A stretch of 7,873 nucleotides of DNA from contig JANZZA010000013.1 in the NCBI GenBank assembly GCA_026419655.1, positions 1-7,873 of the forward strand, read 5' to 3'. Position numbers and translations under genes: made by a program. The DNA comes from Armatimonadota bacterium (GTDB lineage Bacteria; Armatimonadota; Zipacnadia; Zipacnadales; FEN-943). Positions 1 through 7,773 of this stretch are shown one piece after another. The notes beneath the pieces are model-generated. The model worked only from the letters and a program-made list of their open reading frames with translations. It did no database searches and was not told the DNA's origin. Numbering within the stretch: the stretch's first letter is position 1; the number at the start of each line of letters is the position of its first letter.

Positions 1-1
1 G

Positions 2-82
2 GAGTTGACCAGGAGCCTGCAGGCTGCTACATTGGGTGCCGTTGCGACCCTTCGAGGGGTACTTCTGCGAGCTGCGGGCTGA
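2..82 (+). CDS. Possible C-terminal fragment of an upstream gene, cut by the window edge
   Basis: The second reading frame is open from the window edge to a TGA at 80-82. It encodes 26 residues with an amphipathic, alanine- and leucine-rich character, beginning ELTRSLQAATLG and ending RGVLLRAAG. That composition is plausible for the last helix of a bacterial protein, and the stop lies 71 bases before the permease start, a normal operon distance. The family cannot be recognised from so few residues. The stretch is short enough to be open by chance, and the first frame is also open here, so this is only a weak call. If real, it would be the gene preceding the transporter and possibly co-transcribed with it. 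Confidence 0.3.
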   Translation, partial: ELTRSLQAATLGAVATLRGVLLRAAG

Positions 83-153
83 CAGCAGCCTGGTATAGGT
101 TTCTCCCACGAGCCAGGTTTGGTCCTGTTAGGCTGCCCGCAGTTGCCATTCTC

Positions 154-1890
154 ATGCTCAAGGCACACTTGCCCATTGCCCGATTGCACGAAGTCTTAGA
201 CCGCCCGCTAGGGTGGGGCGACGCAGTCGTGTCGTTCGTGGTCTGCGTCATGCTTTACCTTGGGGTGAGGTTGGCGACGGGTGCTGAGGCCGTGATCAAG
301 GGGCCGGAGATATCTCTTGCCCCTGCCGCCCTTCCTCTATACGCAGTCAGATCGCTGGGGCGCATGGTCGCGGCGTATGTCCTTTCGCTGGCGTTCACTC
401 TGTTGTGTGGGTATGTGGCTGCATATAATCGGCGCGCGGAGAAGGTCGTGCTTCCGCTGCTGGACGTACTCCAGAGTGTCCCTATACTGTCTTTCTTGCC
501 CGTGGTGGTGCTCAGTCTAAGCGCGGTGATGCCGGAAAGGCTGTCTGCTGAACTGGCCTCTGTGGTGCTGATCTTTACCAGCCAGGCTTGGAACATGACC
601 TTCGCCTGGTACCAGTCCCTGCGGACAATTCCGGGCGACCTGCGGGAAGCGGCTACGGTTTTCCAGTTTGGCGGATGGCGGCGCTTCTGGACCATGGAAC
701 TGCCGTTTGGCGCCATCCCGCTGCTCTGGAACAGCATCATGAGCTGGGCGGGTGGCTGGTTCTTCCTGATGGCGGCTGAGATGTTCACCGTTGGAGAGCG
801 TGATTTTCGTCTGCCCGGCCTAGGGTCATATCTGCAGGAGGCTGCCAGTCAGGGAAACATCCCGGCGGTGTTGTCGGGCCTGGGGTGTCTGACTGTGGTC
901 ATCATTATCCTCGACCAGCTACTATGGCGGCCCCTGCTGGCCTGGTCGGTTCGGTTCCGCTTAGGCGACGCCGGACAGGAAGCCGAAGCCAACTCCTGGT
1001 TCTATGACGCGCTGCGGCACTCGCGTCTGGTCGAAATGGTCCTCGGCGCTCTTCGACAGTTCAGACGCTGGGGCGAGGATTTAGCCGGCGGGCGTTCGCG
1101 TCCTGTACGGGTGTCCGGCACCCCACCCATATCATCGAGCACCCTTTGGCACCTGGTACGCATACCGGTGGGCGCGGTGGCGACCGCAGTTTTCGCATAT
1201 GAGGGCTACCGGGCCTTAGGTATGCTGCTGACGGTGCCGCTGGGCCAGTGGCGAGCCATCCTGGTTGGCCTGGCGGCAACATGCGCAAGGGTCTTCGTAG
1301 CCCTGGGCATCGCTTTGGCCTGGACTTTGCCTGCTGGCATTCTCATGGGCATCCGTCCGCGGGTGCGGGCAGTCGCACAGCCACTGGCGCAAATCGCAGC
1401 CTCGATACCGGCAACAGCACTCTTCCCCGCAGTGCTTTTGCTGCTGCTGCGGCTGCCCGGAGGGCTAAATGTGGCTGCGGTGTTACTAATGCTCATGGGC
1501 ACCCAGTGGTACCTGCTCTTCAACGCAATCGCCGGCGCGTCGGCCATACCTGTGGACCTTCGGCACACCGTGTTGTTGCTGCCGTTCAGCCGCCCGCAGC
1601 GGTGGCGGCTGCTGTTTCTGCCGGCCCTCTTTCCCTACCTAGTCACCGGAGGGCTAACAGCGGCGGGCGGGGCATGGAATGCCAGCATCGTCGCAGAGTA
1701 CGTGCACTTCGGGGGCAAGGTGCAAAGCGTTACGGGGCTCGGGGCTCTCATCTCTCGCGCTACGGCAACCGGCGATTATCCGTTATTGCTTGCATCAACC
1801 CTGACAATGATTTTGACCGTGTCGCTGCTCAATCGTCTACTTTGGCGACGGCTCTACCGCGTAGCCGAACGACGTTTCCGAATGGAGTGA
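154..1890 (+). CDS. Fused two-domain ABC importer permease, NitT/TauT (nitrate/sulfonate/bicarbonate) type
   Basis: This 578-residue inner-membrane protein should form the whole translocation pore of an ABC importer, because two BPD_transp_1-type permease domains are fused in one chain. After an N-terminal hydrophobic segment (about residues 24-40), domain 1 covers about 70-265. Its cytoplasmic coupling loop is clear: DLREAATVF at 162-170, then a Gly-Gly-Trp stretch and a Pro-rich hydrophobic segment to about 194. The conserved-looking segment SWAGGWFFLMAAEMF is at 197-211. A polar linker (about 270-330) leads to domain 2 at about 370-565, where the equivalent loop reads DLRHTVLLLPFS (468-479), so the EAA motif is degenerate. 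The ATPase gene follows after 8 bases. ATG 154 is the only ATG, GTG or TTG in this frame between the window edge and that codon. No Shine-Dalgarno sequence is visible before it, and the frame is open back to base 1, so the start is the least certain part. The substrate cannot be inferred, since the family carries anions, sulfonates and other small molecules. Confidence 0.9.
   Translation: MLKAHLPIARLHEVLDRPLGWGDAVVSFVVCVMLYLGVRLATGAEAVIKGPEISLAPAALPLYAVRSLGRMVAAYVLSLAFTLLCGYVAAYNRRAEKVVLPLLDVLQSVPILSFLPVVVLSLSAVMPERLSAELASVVLIFTSQAWNMTFAWYQSLRTIPGDLREAATVFQFGGWRRFWTMELPFGAIPLLWNSIMSWAGGWFFLMAAEMFTVGERDFRLPGLGSYLQEAASQGNIPAVLSGLGCLTVVIIILDQLLWRPLLAWSVRFRLGDAGQEAEANSWFYDALRHSRLVEMVLGALRQFRRWGEDLAGGRSRPVRVSGTPPISSSTLWHLVRIPVGAVATAVFAYEGYRALGMLLTVPLGQWRAILVGLAATCARVFVALGIALAWTLPAGILMGIRPRVRAVAQPLAQIAASIPATALFPAVLLLLLRLPGGLNVAAVLLMLMGTQWYLLFNAIAGASAIPVDLRHTVLLLPFSRPQRWRLLFLPALFPYLVTGGLTAAGGAWNASIVAEYVHFGGKVQSVTGLGALISRATATGDYPLLLASTLTMILTVSLLNRLLWRRLYRVAERRFRME
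1884..1887 (+). promoter_or_regulatory. Ribosome-binding site of the ABC ATPase
   Basis: GGAG lies 11 bases before ATG 1899 and overlaps the last codons of the permease, directly against its TGA at 1888-1890. It supports ATG 1899 as the real start in a frame that is otherwise open far upstream inside the permease gene. The layout suggests that ribosomes ending on the permease reinitiate on the ATPase. Confidence 0.55.
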
Positions 1891-1898
1891 GCCACCCG

Positions 1899-3200
1899 AT
1901 GACCGAGCATCTTCTGGAGCTGCGCGGCGTGAGTCAGGTATACGAGGGCCATTTCGTGGCCATAGAGAGCCTTGACCTCACCCTTGATGCAGGACAGTTT
2001 GTGGCCCTGCTTGGTCCCTCCGGTTGCGGCAAGAGCACGCTGTTGCGCATCATCACCGGCCTGCAGCGGCCCACCGAGGGGCAAGTGCTGTACCGTGGCA
2101 CTCCGCTGCAAGGTGTGAATCCGAACGCGACAATAGTTTTCCAGACCTTTGCTCTTTTCCCATGGTTGACCGCAGCAGAGAACGTGGAGGTCGTGCTCAA
2201 GGCGCGGGGGATACCTCGCCTGGTCCGCGCTGCGCGGACTATGGAGCTACTCGACCGGGTCGGGCTTGACGGCTTCGAGAATGCTTATCCGCGAGAGCTG
2301 TCGGGTGGAATGCGCCAGAAGGTGGCCTTCGCCAGGGCCATGGCGGTGGAGCCCGAGCTGCTGTGCATGGATGAGCCTTTTTCCGCGCTGGACGTTTTGA
2401 GCGCCGCCAGCCTCCGCGCCGAGCTGCTCGAACTCTGGGTGCAGCGCCAGATACCGACCCAGGGCATACTCCTGGTGACCCATGACATTGAAGAAGCCGT
2501 GCTTATGGCGGACCGTATCGTTGTCATGGACAAGAATCCGGGCCGCATTATTGCCGATCTGGCTGTTGACATGCCCCACCCGCGGGACAAAAAGGGGCAA
2601 AATTTCCTCGAGAAGGTTGACCAGATCTACGGCCTGCTTGCAGGCACGACGCAGCCAGAGCACATCGAGGTTGGAACAGCGCCTGGAGAGCCCGGACCGA
2701 AACGGCTGCTGCCGCGCGTCAGCTTCGCGGATATCACGGCTTTGCTGGAACACCTGGCCGAGGAAGCCCATGGCAGATACGATATCTATCACCTGGCTCA
2801 GGAGCTCGGCGTTGATTCAGACCACTTGCTGCGCACCACTGAAGCGGCAGAACTGCTAGGCCTTGTGAGCATAGCTGAGGGAGACATACTTCTCACACCG
2901 CTGGGCGAGGCAATGGCAGAGGCGAGCATCACAGCTCGTAAAGAAATCGCCGCGGCTCGAATTCGCCGGTTGCCCATGTTTCGCTGGGTGCTGAGTATGC
3001 TCAAGGCTGCCGATACCCATTCTTTGAATGCTGAGGTGCTGGAGACAGCGCTGGAGCTTCATTTTCCCGCAGAGGAGGCCCGCCGCCAGCTCTCCACGCT
3101 CATAGACTGGGGGCGGTATGCCGAAGTATTCGCCTACGACGACGGCAGGAGGGTCTTCTATCTGGAGCCGCTGCCGAGTGCCATGTCCAGCCAGGATTAG
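1899..3200 (+). CDS. ABC importer ATPase with C-terminal AAA-associated domain
   Basis: This 433-residue cytoplasmic ATPase should power the permease encoded just upstream. The nucleotide-binding domain (about residues 5-245) is complete: Walker A GPSGCGKST at 39-47, Q-loop Gln82, signature LSGGMRQ at 134-140, Walker B LLCMDEP at 154-160 with Glu159 as catalytic base, D-loop SALD at 162-165 and switch His195. It resembles the SsuB/TauB-type (NitT/TauT) ATPases, which usually end near 250-270 residues. Here about 170 more residues follow. A short linker (about 250-270) leads to a helical region at about 274-420 (VSFADITALLEHLAEE onward) that looks like the AAA-associated C-terminal domain family (Pfam AAA_assoc_C), containing the strand-like turn SIAEGDILLTPLGEAMAEA at 324-342. 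The role of that domain is unproven; a wing-like shape would suit regulation of transport. Start is ATG 1899, 8 bases after the permease stop. The frame is open further back, but only as an overlap with the permease. Confidence 0.93.
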   Translation: MTEHLLELRGVSQVYEGHFVAIESLDLTLDAGQFVALLGPSGCGKSTLLRIITGLQRPTEGQVLYRGTPLQGVNPNATIVFQTFALFPWLTAAENVEVVLKARGIPRLVRAARTMELLDRVGLDGFENAYPRELSGGMRQKVAFARAMAVEPELLCMDEPFSALDVLSAASLRAELLELWVQRQIPTQGILLVTHDIEEAVLMADRIVVMDKNPGRIIADLAVDMPHPRDKKGQNFLEKVDQIYGLLAGTTQPEHIEVGTAPGEPGPKRLLPRVSFADITALLEHLAEEAHGRYDIYHLAQELGVDSDHLLRTTEAAELLGLVSIAEGDILLTPLGEAMAEASITARKEIAAARIRRLPMFRWVLSMLKAADTHSLNAEVLETALELHFPAEEARRQLSTLIDWGRYAEVFAYDDGRRVFYLEPLPSAMSSQD

Positions 3201-3260
3201 CGCATCGGCCCATTATCAGGCTAAGTCTTATTGGGTACCATTTCTTCTGGGCAGATAACA

Positions 3261-4805
3261 ATGAGACAGCGCCTTCCCGTGGTCTTGCTGGCTAGCACTT
3301 TGGCGACTTTATGCAGTGGCCCGCGGGTGCCTGCCGCCGCAGGCGCGACCGTCATTAGCGTCACTGACTTCGGCGCCACCGGCGACGGAGTTACGGACGA
3401 CCGCCCTGCCATCCAAGCGGCCCTTGACGCCCTCGCGGCAAAAGGTGGCGGTACGCTCCGGATACCAAAAGGGACCTACCTGCTGGACTCGTATAAGCCC
3501 GCCGTCCATCCCTGGGGCTTTTACAACCTGCTTGTTGGATCCAATATCCACATTGAAGGCGAGCCAGGCGCTACGCTACTGCAGGGCCCCAAGGGCCGCG
3601 CACCCTTACCGCCGGGGGCTGATTATGTCGTCAATGCCGTGCTCGTCGTGGGCACGCCCCTGTATGCCGTCGTCACCTTCCAGAACACCGACTTCAACGG
3701 TGGCTTCCATCCTCTGCACCCAACCGAGACTGGCAAAGAGGAAGTACGGCTGACCGACGCGGCGGATTCAGCCCACTTCGCGCCCGGGGATTACGTCGCA
3801 ATTTACGCAACCACCACCGGCGACGTACTTCCCACTGAGGTCTCTCGCGTCACCGAAGTCAGCGCCGACGGGCTGCTGAAACTTGCCTTTCCACTGGCAC
3901 GGTCTTTTGCGGAGCCAAAAATCGCCAACGTCACCCGCCTCATGACCTGCGACGTGAGCCTGAAAAATCTGACCATCCAGGGCGCAATCCCCCTGACGGT
4001 CATGGAAACCTTTGGGTTCTCCGCGGAAAACTGCCTCTTTCTGGCGGATACGAATATCCCATGGCCCAACGTAGTGACGGTATTCGGCTGCAACACGATG
4101 CGGGCGTTTCGCTTTGTTGGCAATGAGATAGGGTCGGTAGGGCCAGGATATGTCGGAATAGAGCTGCCCCAGCGCAACAGTCAGGACGGACTGTTCGAGC
4201 GCAACACAGTCCGGGCTATCTCGGTTGGCTTCGGCGAGTACGGCGCCCACTGGCAGTTTCTCGACAACCGTTTCTTCCTCTATCCCCGGCCGGAAACTGC
4301 CGTGGCAATAAGCATCACCGGGCTGGATGTGACCTTCTCGCGAAACTACGTCCATTGCGGAAAGCTGACAGGCGGCGAGGGCTGGGGCTCTGTACTCACC
4401 GACTTTTACGCACCGGGTGACTATGCTCCTTACATCGGCCAGATACGCATTACGGACAACACAATCGAATGTGAGCTGGGCGGCGCTTATTGTATCCGCA
4501 CTGGCAGCCGCGACCCGGTGATAGCTGGCAACCGGTTGACGGTTCGCGGTCCCGGGGCGGCCATCCGCCTCGACGGCGAAGATGTTACGGCGTCCGTTAC
4601 GGACAACGACATCAACGTTGACGTGGGCACCGGCATCATGCTGGAGACTTATGGTAACGACCGCTCGACGGTGGCCCGCAACAAGATTTCCGCGACTAAC
4701 GGCACCATGGGCATCCACATCGCCTGGCCGTCAAAAAACCGGCGCGTCGAGGATAACACCATCACTGGCTTCGCCCAGGACGTGGTGCTGGAGCACGGCA
4801 AGTGA
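3261..4805 (+). CDS. Secreted right-handed beta-helix protein, pectate lyase superfamily (Pectate_lyase_3 type)
   Basis: The 514-residue product starts with a signal peptide: MRQR, a hydrophobic core VVLLASTLATL, then a likely cleavage after the alanine-rich PAAAGA near residues 24-29. Cys18 is preceded by Leu rather than Gly, Ala or Ser, so it is not a lipobox. Directly after is the hallmark of the Pectate_lyase_3 family, VTDFGATGDGVTDDRPAIQAALDAL (in two parts, residues 34-45 and 46-58), then GGGTLRIPKGTYLL at 62-75. The rest, especially after residue 230, shows irregular beta-helix coils with recurring Asn-rich turns (RFVGNEIG, FERNTV, ITDNTIE, IAGNRLTV, VTDNDINV, VARNKISA, VEDNTITG). Such proteins bind or cleave polysaccharides such as pectin or other uronic-acid polymers; some are lyases, others hydrolases or epimerases, and I cannot identify the catalytic residues. 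Start is ATG 3261, not the in-frame TTG at 3231, because it gives a normal signal peptide. No strong Shine-Dalgarno sequence is seen. It lies 60 bases after the ATPase with no terminator between, so co-transcription is possible. Confidence 0.85.
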   Translation: MRQRLPVVLLASTLATLCSGPRVPAAAGATVISVTDFGATGDGVTDDRPAIQAALDALAAKGGGTLRIPKGTYLLDSYKPAVHPWGFYNLLVGSNIHIEGEPGATLLQGPKGRAPLPPGADYVVNAVLVVGTPLYAVVTFQNTDFNGGFHPLHPTETGKEEVRLTDAADSAHFAPGDYVAIYATTTGDVLPTEVSRVTEVSADGLLKLAFPLARSFAEPKIANVTRLMTCDVSLKNLTIQGAIPLTVMETFGFSAENCLFLADTNIPWPNVVTVFGCNTMRAFRFVGNEIGSVGPGYVGIELPQRNSQDGLFERNTVRAISVGFGEYGAHWQFLDNRFFLYPRPETAVAISITGLDVTFSRNYVHCGKLTGGEGWGSVLTDFYAPGDYAPYIGQIRITDNTIECELGGAYCIRTGSRDPVIAGNRLTVRGPGAAIRLDGEDVTASVTDNDINVDVGTGIMLETYGNDRSTVARNKISATNGTMGIHIAWPSKNRRVEDNTITGFAQDVVLEHGK

Positions 4806-4824
4806 CCAGGGCCTGAGCACCAAG

Positions 4825-4849
4825 AATCTGTGCGCCCAGACCACAGATT
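4825..4849. repeat. Inverted repeat after the beta-helix gene, possible terminator
   Basis: AATCTGTG (4825-4832) and CACAGATT (4842-4849) form a perfect 8-base-pair stem with a 9-base loop, 19 bases after the stop of the beta-helix gene. No T-run follows on either strand, so it is not a typical intrinsic terminator, and the stem is AT-rich. Its place in the gap between two convergent genes makes a 3'-end role reasonable but unproven. Confidence 0.3.
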
Positions 4850-4950
4850 GGGCCTCGCGCTCAGCCGACAGGCACTCAACCTAAACACCCTGCAGTTGGC
4901 AACGGCACCCGAAAGCCTGGGCAGGCGGCCCGGAAGACAACCTCTCGCTA

Positions 4951-4975
4951 GGGGCTTACCCAAAACGGGGCTTAC
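4951..4975. repeat. Short direct repeat in the convergent intergenic gap
   Basis: GGGGCTTAC occurs at 4951-4959 and again at 4967-4975, 16 bases apart. Both lie in the 252-base gap (4806-5057) between the two convergent secreted-protein genes, which has no other gene that I can support. Two copies of nine bases may be chance, and no function is proposed. Confidence 0.3.
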
Positions 4976-5057
4976 ATGGGCCTTCTCGTGAAAAGCTCTT
5001 GCGGGCAGTTCCCACGCCTTCCCCGACAATCAGTTCTCCACAGGCGGCTACTGCCGA

Positions 5058-7448
5058 TCACAGGGCGTCAGCTCGGGTGATGCGGGCGTCTTCGGGCCAA
5101 CCTAATATGTATTGCGGGCTGTTGGTGAGCGCGAGCGTTATCTCTCCCCTCTCGCCGCCGACTTGCGAGCGATTCCCGTAAAGGTCAGCGATTACGAGAC
5201 GGTTGGCGGCCGTGGTGATGCTAATCCTCTCGGCTGCGCGGGTTGTCCAGCACACGGCGACCGGGCCGTTGTCAGAGCCAAATACATAAATGCGTGCGGT
5301 GTCACTTGGAACCATCAGGCGCTGGCGAAAGGTTGCTGTACCAAGCGCCCTGGCCATCATGGCATGCGCAATGCCAGGCAATAGCGGAGCTTTACCACGT
5401 GATACGGGCGCTCCAGCATGTACGAAGAATCGCTCCACGCCCTCGGCCATCTCCATGACAAACTGGCGCACCAGATAACGCGCCGCGCGGTCTTCTGTAG
5501 TCGGCCAAATGGCACCGTAGGTGCAGTCCATCTCTGGCTCACGCCTGGTTATCTCGCACCGCGCGAAGAAGGGATGTGCAGGCTGGCCTTCAGCACGCCG
5601 GCGCAGATTTTCCTGAAACTGCTCCCAGGTCATCGGCCTGCCAGCCACTCTCGGCGGAATGGGAAAGCCGACCTCTGTGTCCCACATCGGCAGAGGCCGG
5701 CCGTACTTTTCCATCAGCCTCACTGTATCGGCGACCAGGGCATCGCAGCGATATGCCTCTGGCGGGGCGTAGGCATAGTTGTGAAAGGCAAGCACGTCCA
5801 TATATTCCAGCCCGCCAAGCTTGAGTACCTCTTCGGTAAAATGCAGCCAGATAGGGCAGCCCGCTATGCCGACAACTACTGCCTGCGGGTCAACCCGCTT
5901 GATGGTCTCGTAGCCCACCTTGAGGACATCAACATACTGCTGAGGCGTGCCGATGAAGTGCCCGCTATTGGCTTCGTTCCAGATTTCCCAGTGCTTCACG
6001 CGGTCGCCGTAGCGGCGCACCACGGCCTCGACATATCGCGCCCAGGCCCCCAGGTCCGCTGGCGGATACTGCCATGCCAGTTGGCCGGAGTCGTACAGGG
6101 CCGCCAGGCCGTCCCCATACCAGGACCGCAAACGCTCATCAGCCAGCACCGTCTCCCTATCGGGTATCGAAGAAACCCACCCCGGCGTGAAACACAAGCA
6201 CCAGAGTATGGCCTCGCCGCGCTCCAGGGCTTCTTCCACTAGCCGGTCAGTTTCCTCCCAGTTATACTTGCCCGGCTCTGGCTCCATCTTGGGCCAGGTG
6301 GTGGGATAATCCCAAAGGCGGTTCCATTTCATGCCAATGAGCTCGCTGCCGGGCATGTAGTACGTGGGCTGGCCGCCGAAGTGGGAGGCCCCGGGGATTT
6401 GCTGCAGCGGCGGCAGCGGCTCAATGATGGCAAAGCACGGAAGCCGCCTGCGGAAGATTTCCTCACCCTGAGCCTCAACGCTCAGGGTCGGCATATAAAG
6501 CCCGCGCACGCCCAGCTTCACCGGCAATGCAGTCGTAGCCTCACCTCTGGCAGGCACGGTCACCTGTGCCTCCGGAGAGGTAGTCGTGCCCGCCCCGTGA
6601 AGTTCCATGGCCAGGTGCAACCTGCATTTCATCGGGCGGGCTGTCCTGTTGACGATTCGGCAGGAAATGTCGAAGGGCTGGTCCGCTGCAAAGAAATGAG
6701 CACGCCGGGGCGGATAGCTAACTTCTACTTCGAGGTTCCGCCTCGCAGGCTGGCGTTCCGCATCGCTCGCGTGAGGGAAAAATTGCCGCGCAACCTTTGA
6801 GATCCGCAGAAATCCCAGGGCACCATTGAGGAAATAGTCGGGGCCCGACAGGTAACCTATCATCATGCCGCTAGGTCCTGGAGCGATTCCCCCCGCCCAT
6901 TCCATCGCCCCATCTTCCTCGCCATTCACGTACACGCACATTGTCTGCCCGTCATAAGTGGCGGCGATGTGCGTCCACTCGCCGATACGCACCGGCGTGC
7001 GACCTGTAAGGCTTACCATCCTGTGCCCGGCCGGGTCGGAAATCTGAAACTCCACGCGGCAATCCTCCTGGCCGACCAGCCCAAGCCGGCACCCGGCCTG
7101 CAAGTACTCAAATTGCTCGAATATACCGTGGACGCCGCCCGGCGACGGGCCGTCCAGGAAGACCAGGGCTTCGATGGTGACCGGCGAAGACAGCGGAGGC
7201 AGAGAAGTTAAATACATAGTCTTCCCGTCGAAGATGAGCCCCCAATCCTTCTGCATGGGCGGCGGGTCGTCCATACCGAGGCGCAAGTCCCCACCGCCAC
7301 ACTGGTCCACTAAGGCCTCGTCGGTGCCTGTGCGGAAATCGTAGAGAGCGATGGTGTGCTCGTCCTTCAGCGGAAACTGGGCATGCAGGAGCGACGCCTC
7401 GGCTGCGAACAACCAGGAGGCCAGGAAAACCCGAATCGCTGCTCTCAT
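5058..7448 (-). CDS. Secreted LamG-domain glycoside hydrolase with GH39-like catalytic barrel
   Basis: This 796-residue protein should be exported and cleave glycosidic bonds outside the cytoplasm. The signal peptide is residues 1-23, with a likely cut after LLHA before QFPLKD. A concanavalin/LamG-like domain covers about 30-220 and carries the family signature GEWTHIAATYDGQ...VYVNG at 156-176. A beta-rich region (about 239-345, starting NLEVEVSYPP) has no clear family. The catalytic (beta/alpha)8-type region covers about 350-700. HWEIWNEAN at 486-494 supplies the likely acid/base Glu492 after Asn491, as in clan GH-A, and PMWDTEVGF at 587-595 supplies the likely nucleophile Glu592. The signature at 375-398 (WNRLWDYPTTW then EPGKYNWEE) also fits a GH-A entry strand. 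The tail (about 713-796) is beta-rich and resembles the small sandwich after GH39-type barrels. Substrate is unknown; GH39, GH5 or a related unclassified family are the alternatives. Start is ATG 7448, backed by a strong ribosome-binding site. It is convergent with the beta-helix gene, so not in its operon. Confidence 0.82.
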   Translation of the reverse strand: MRAAIRVFLASWLFAAEASLLHAQFPLKDEHTIALYDFRTGTDEALVDQCGGGDLRLGMDDPPPMQKDWGLIFDGKTMYLTSLPPLSSPVTIEALVFLDGPSPGGVHGIFEQFEYLQAGCRLGLVGQEDCRVEFQISDPAGHRMVSLTGRTPVRIGEWTHIAATYDGQTMCVYVNGEEDGAMEWAGGIAPGPSGMMIGYLSGPDYFLNGALGFLRISKVARQFFPHASDAERQPARRNLEVEVSYPPRRAHFFAADQPFDISCRIVNRTARPMKCRLHLAMELHGAGTTTSPEAQVTVPARGEATTALPVKLGVRGLYMPTLSVEAQGEEIFRRRLPCFAIIEPLPPLQQIPGASHFGGQPTYYMPGSELIGMKWNRLWDYPTTWPKMEPEPGKYNWEETDRLVEEALERGEAILWCLCFTPGWVSSIPDRETVLADERLRSWYGDGLAALYDSGQLAWQYPPADLGAWARYVEAVVRRYGDRVKHWEIWNEANSGHFIGTPQQYVDVLKVGYETIKRVDPQAVVVGIAGCPIWLHFTEEVLKLGGLEYMDVLAFHNYAYAPPEAYRCDALVADTVRLMEKYGRPLPMWDTEVGFPIPPRVAGRPMTWEQFQENLRRRAEGQPAHPFFARCEITRREPEMDCTYGAIWPTTEDRAARYLVRQFVMEMAEGVERFFVHAGAPVSRGKAPLLPGIAHAMMARALGTATFRQRLMVPSDTARIYVFGSDNGPVAVCWTTRAAERISITTAANRLVIADLYGNRSQVGGERGEITLALTNSPQYILGWPEDARITRADAL

Positions 7449-7457
7449 CGGTGTTTA

Positions 7458-7465
7458 CTCCTTTT
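7458..7465 (-). promoter_or_regulatory. Strong ribosome-binding site of the glycoside hydrolase
   Basis: Read on the minus strand this is AAAAGGAG, ending 9 bases before the ATG at 7446-7448. It is the best Shine-Dalgarno match in the window and fixes the start of the secreted glycosidase. The other genes here have weak or no visible sites, so this gene may be translated more efficiently than they are. Confidence 0.75.
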
Positions 7466-7736
7466 GTCTGCGGGCGCGCATGTTCTTTTTAAGCTCTTAG
7501 CGCGCCTCTGGCCGGAGGGTAAGTATATCTCAACTGTCTTCCACCCAGGGCAAGCAAGCTGGTAGCGGCCATGTCCCGGCGCCTCATCTTTCGCGATTCC
7601 ACCGGAAGGCATGCGTTTTCAATCCGCGCGCTGGCTGGCCCACCGTCCTGGCGGTGACTATCGGTGTCAAGGTGCGGGACGATGACCCGACAAGTGGGAA
7701 GGGATGGAAACAGCACGAGAAAGTTTGGGAAGAGGG

Positions 7737-7773
7737 TCTGGGGGAGAACCCTTTTCAAAGGGGTTCCCCCAGA
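7737..7773. repeat. Long GC-rich hairpin, terminator-like
   Basis: TCTGGGGG (7737-7744) pairs with CCCCCAGA (7766-7773) over 8 bases. After a two-base AG bulge (7745-7746), AACCC (7747-7751) pairs with GGGTT (7761-7765), closing on the tip TTTTCAAAG. The stem totals 13 pairs with 9 G-C pairs. It has the shape of an intrinsic terminator, yet neither strand has a clear run of T directly after it (plus strand: AGAACAGGATGTCTTTT; minus strand: CCCTCTTCCCAAACTTT). It may close a gene that lies beyond the contig end on the minus strand, insulating it from the glycosidase, or be a dispersed intergenic repeat. Confidence 0.5.

Noticed and set aside
1248..1898. N-terminal extension of the ATPase by 217 codons
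   Set aside because: The frame is open by chance inside the permease gene; the extra residues are low-complexity and unlike any ABC ATPase, and a ribosome-binding site precedes ATG 1899.
3231..3259. Possible sigma-70 promoter TTGGGT with GATAAC at 17 bases
   Set aside because: The -10 element would end one base before the ATG at 3261, placing the transcript start inside the gene.
3231..3260. TTG start for the beta-helix gene, adding ten residues
   Set aside because: The extension puts polar residues before the signal peptide; ATG 3261 gives a normal charged start followed by a hydrophobic core.
3768..4718. Minus-strand open frame of 316 codons
   Set aside because: It is the antisense shadow of the beta-helix gene, whose protein has a clear family motif and signal peptide; the antisense product has no recognisable domain.
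5418..6242. Plus-strand open frame of 274 codons
   Set aside because: It is antisense to the catalytic barrel of the glycosidase, has no recognisable domain, and is explained by the high GC content.
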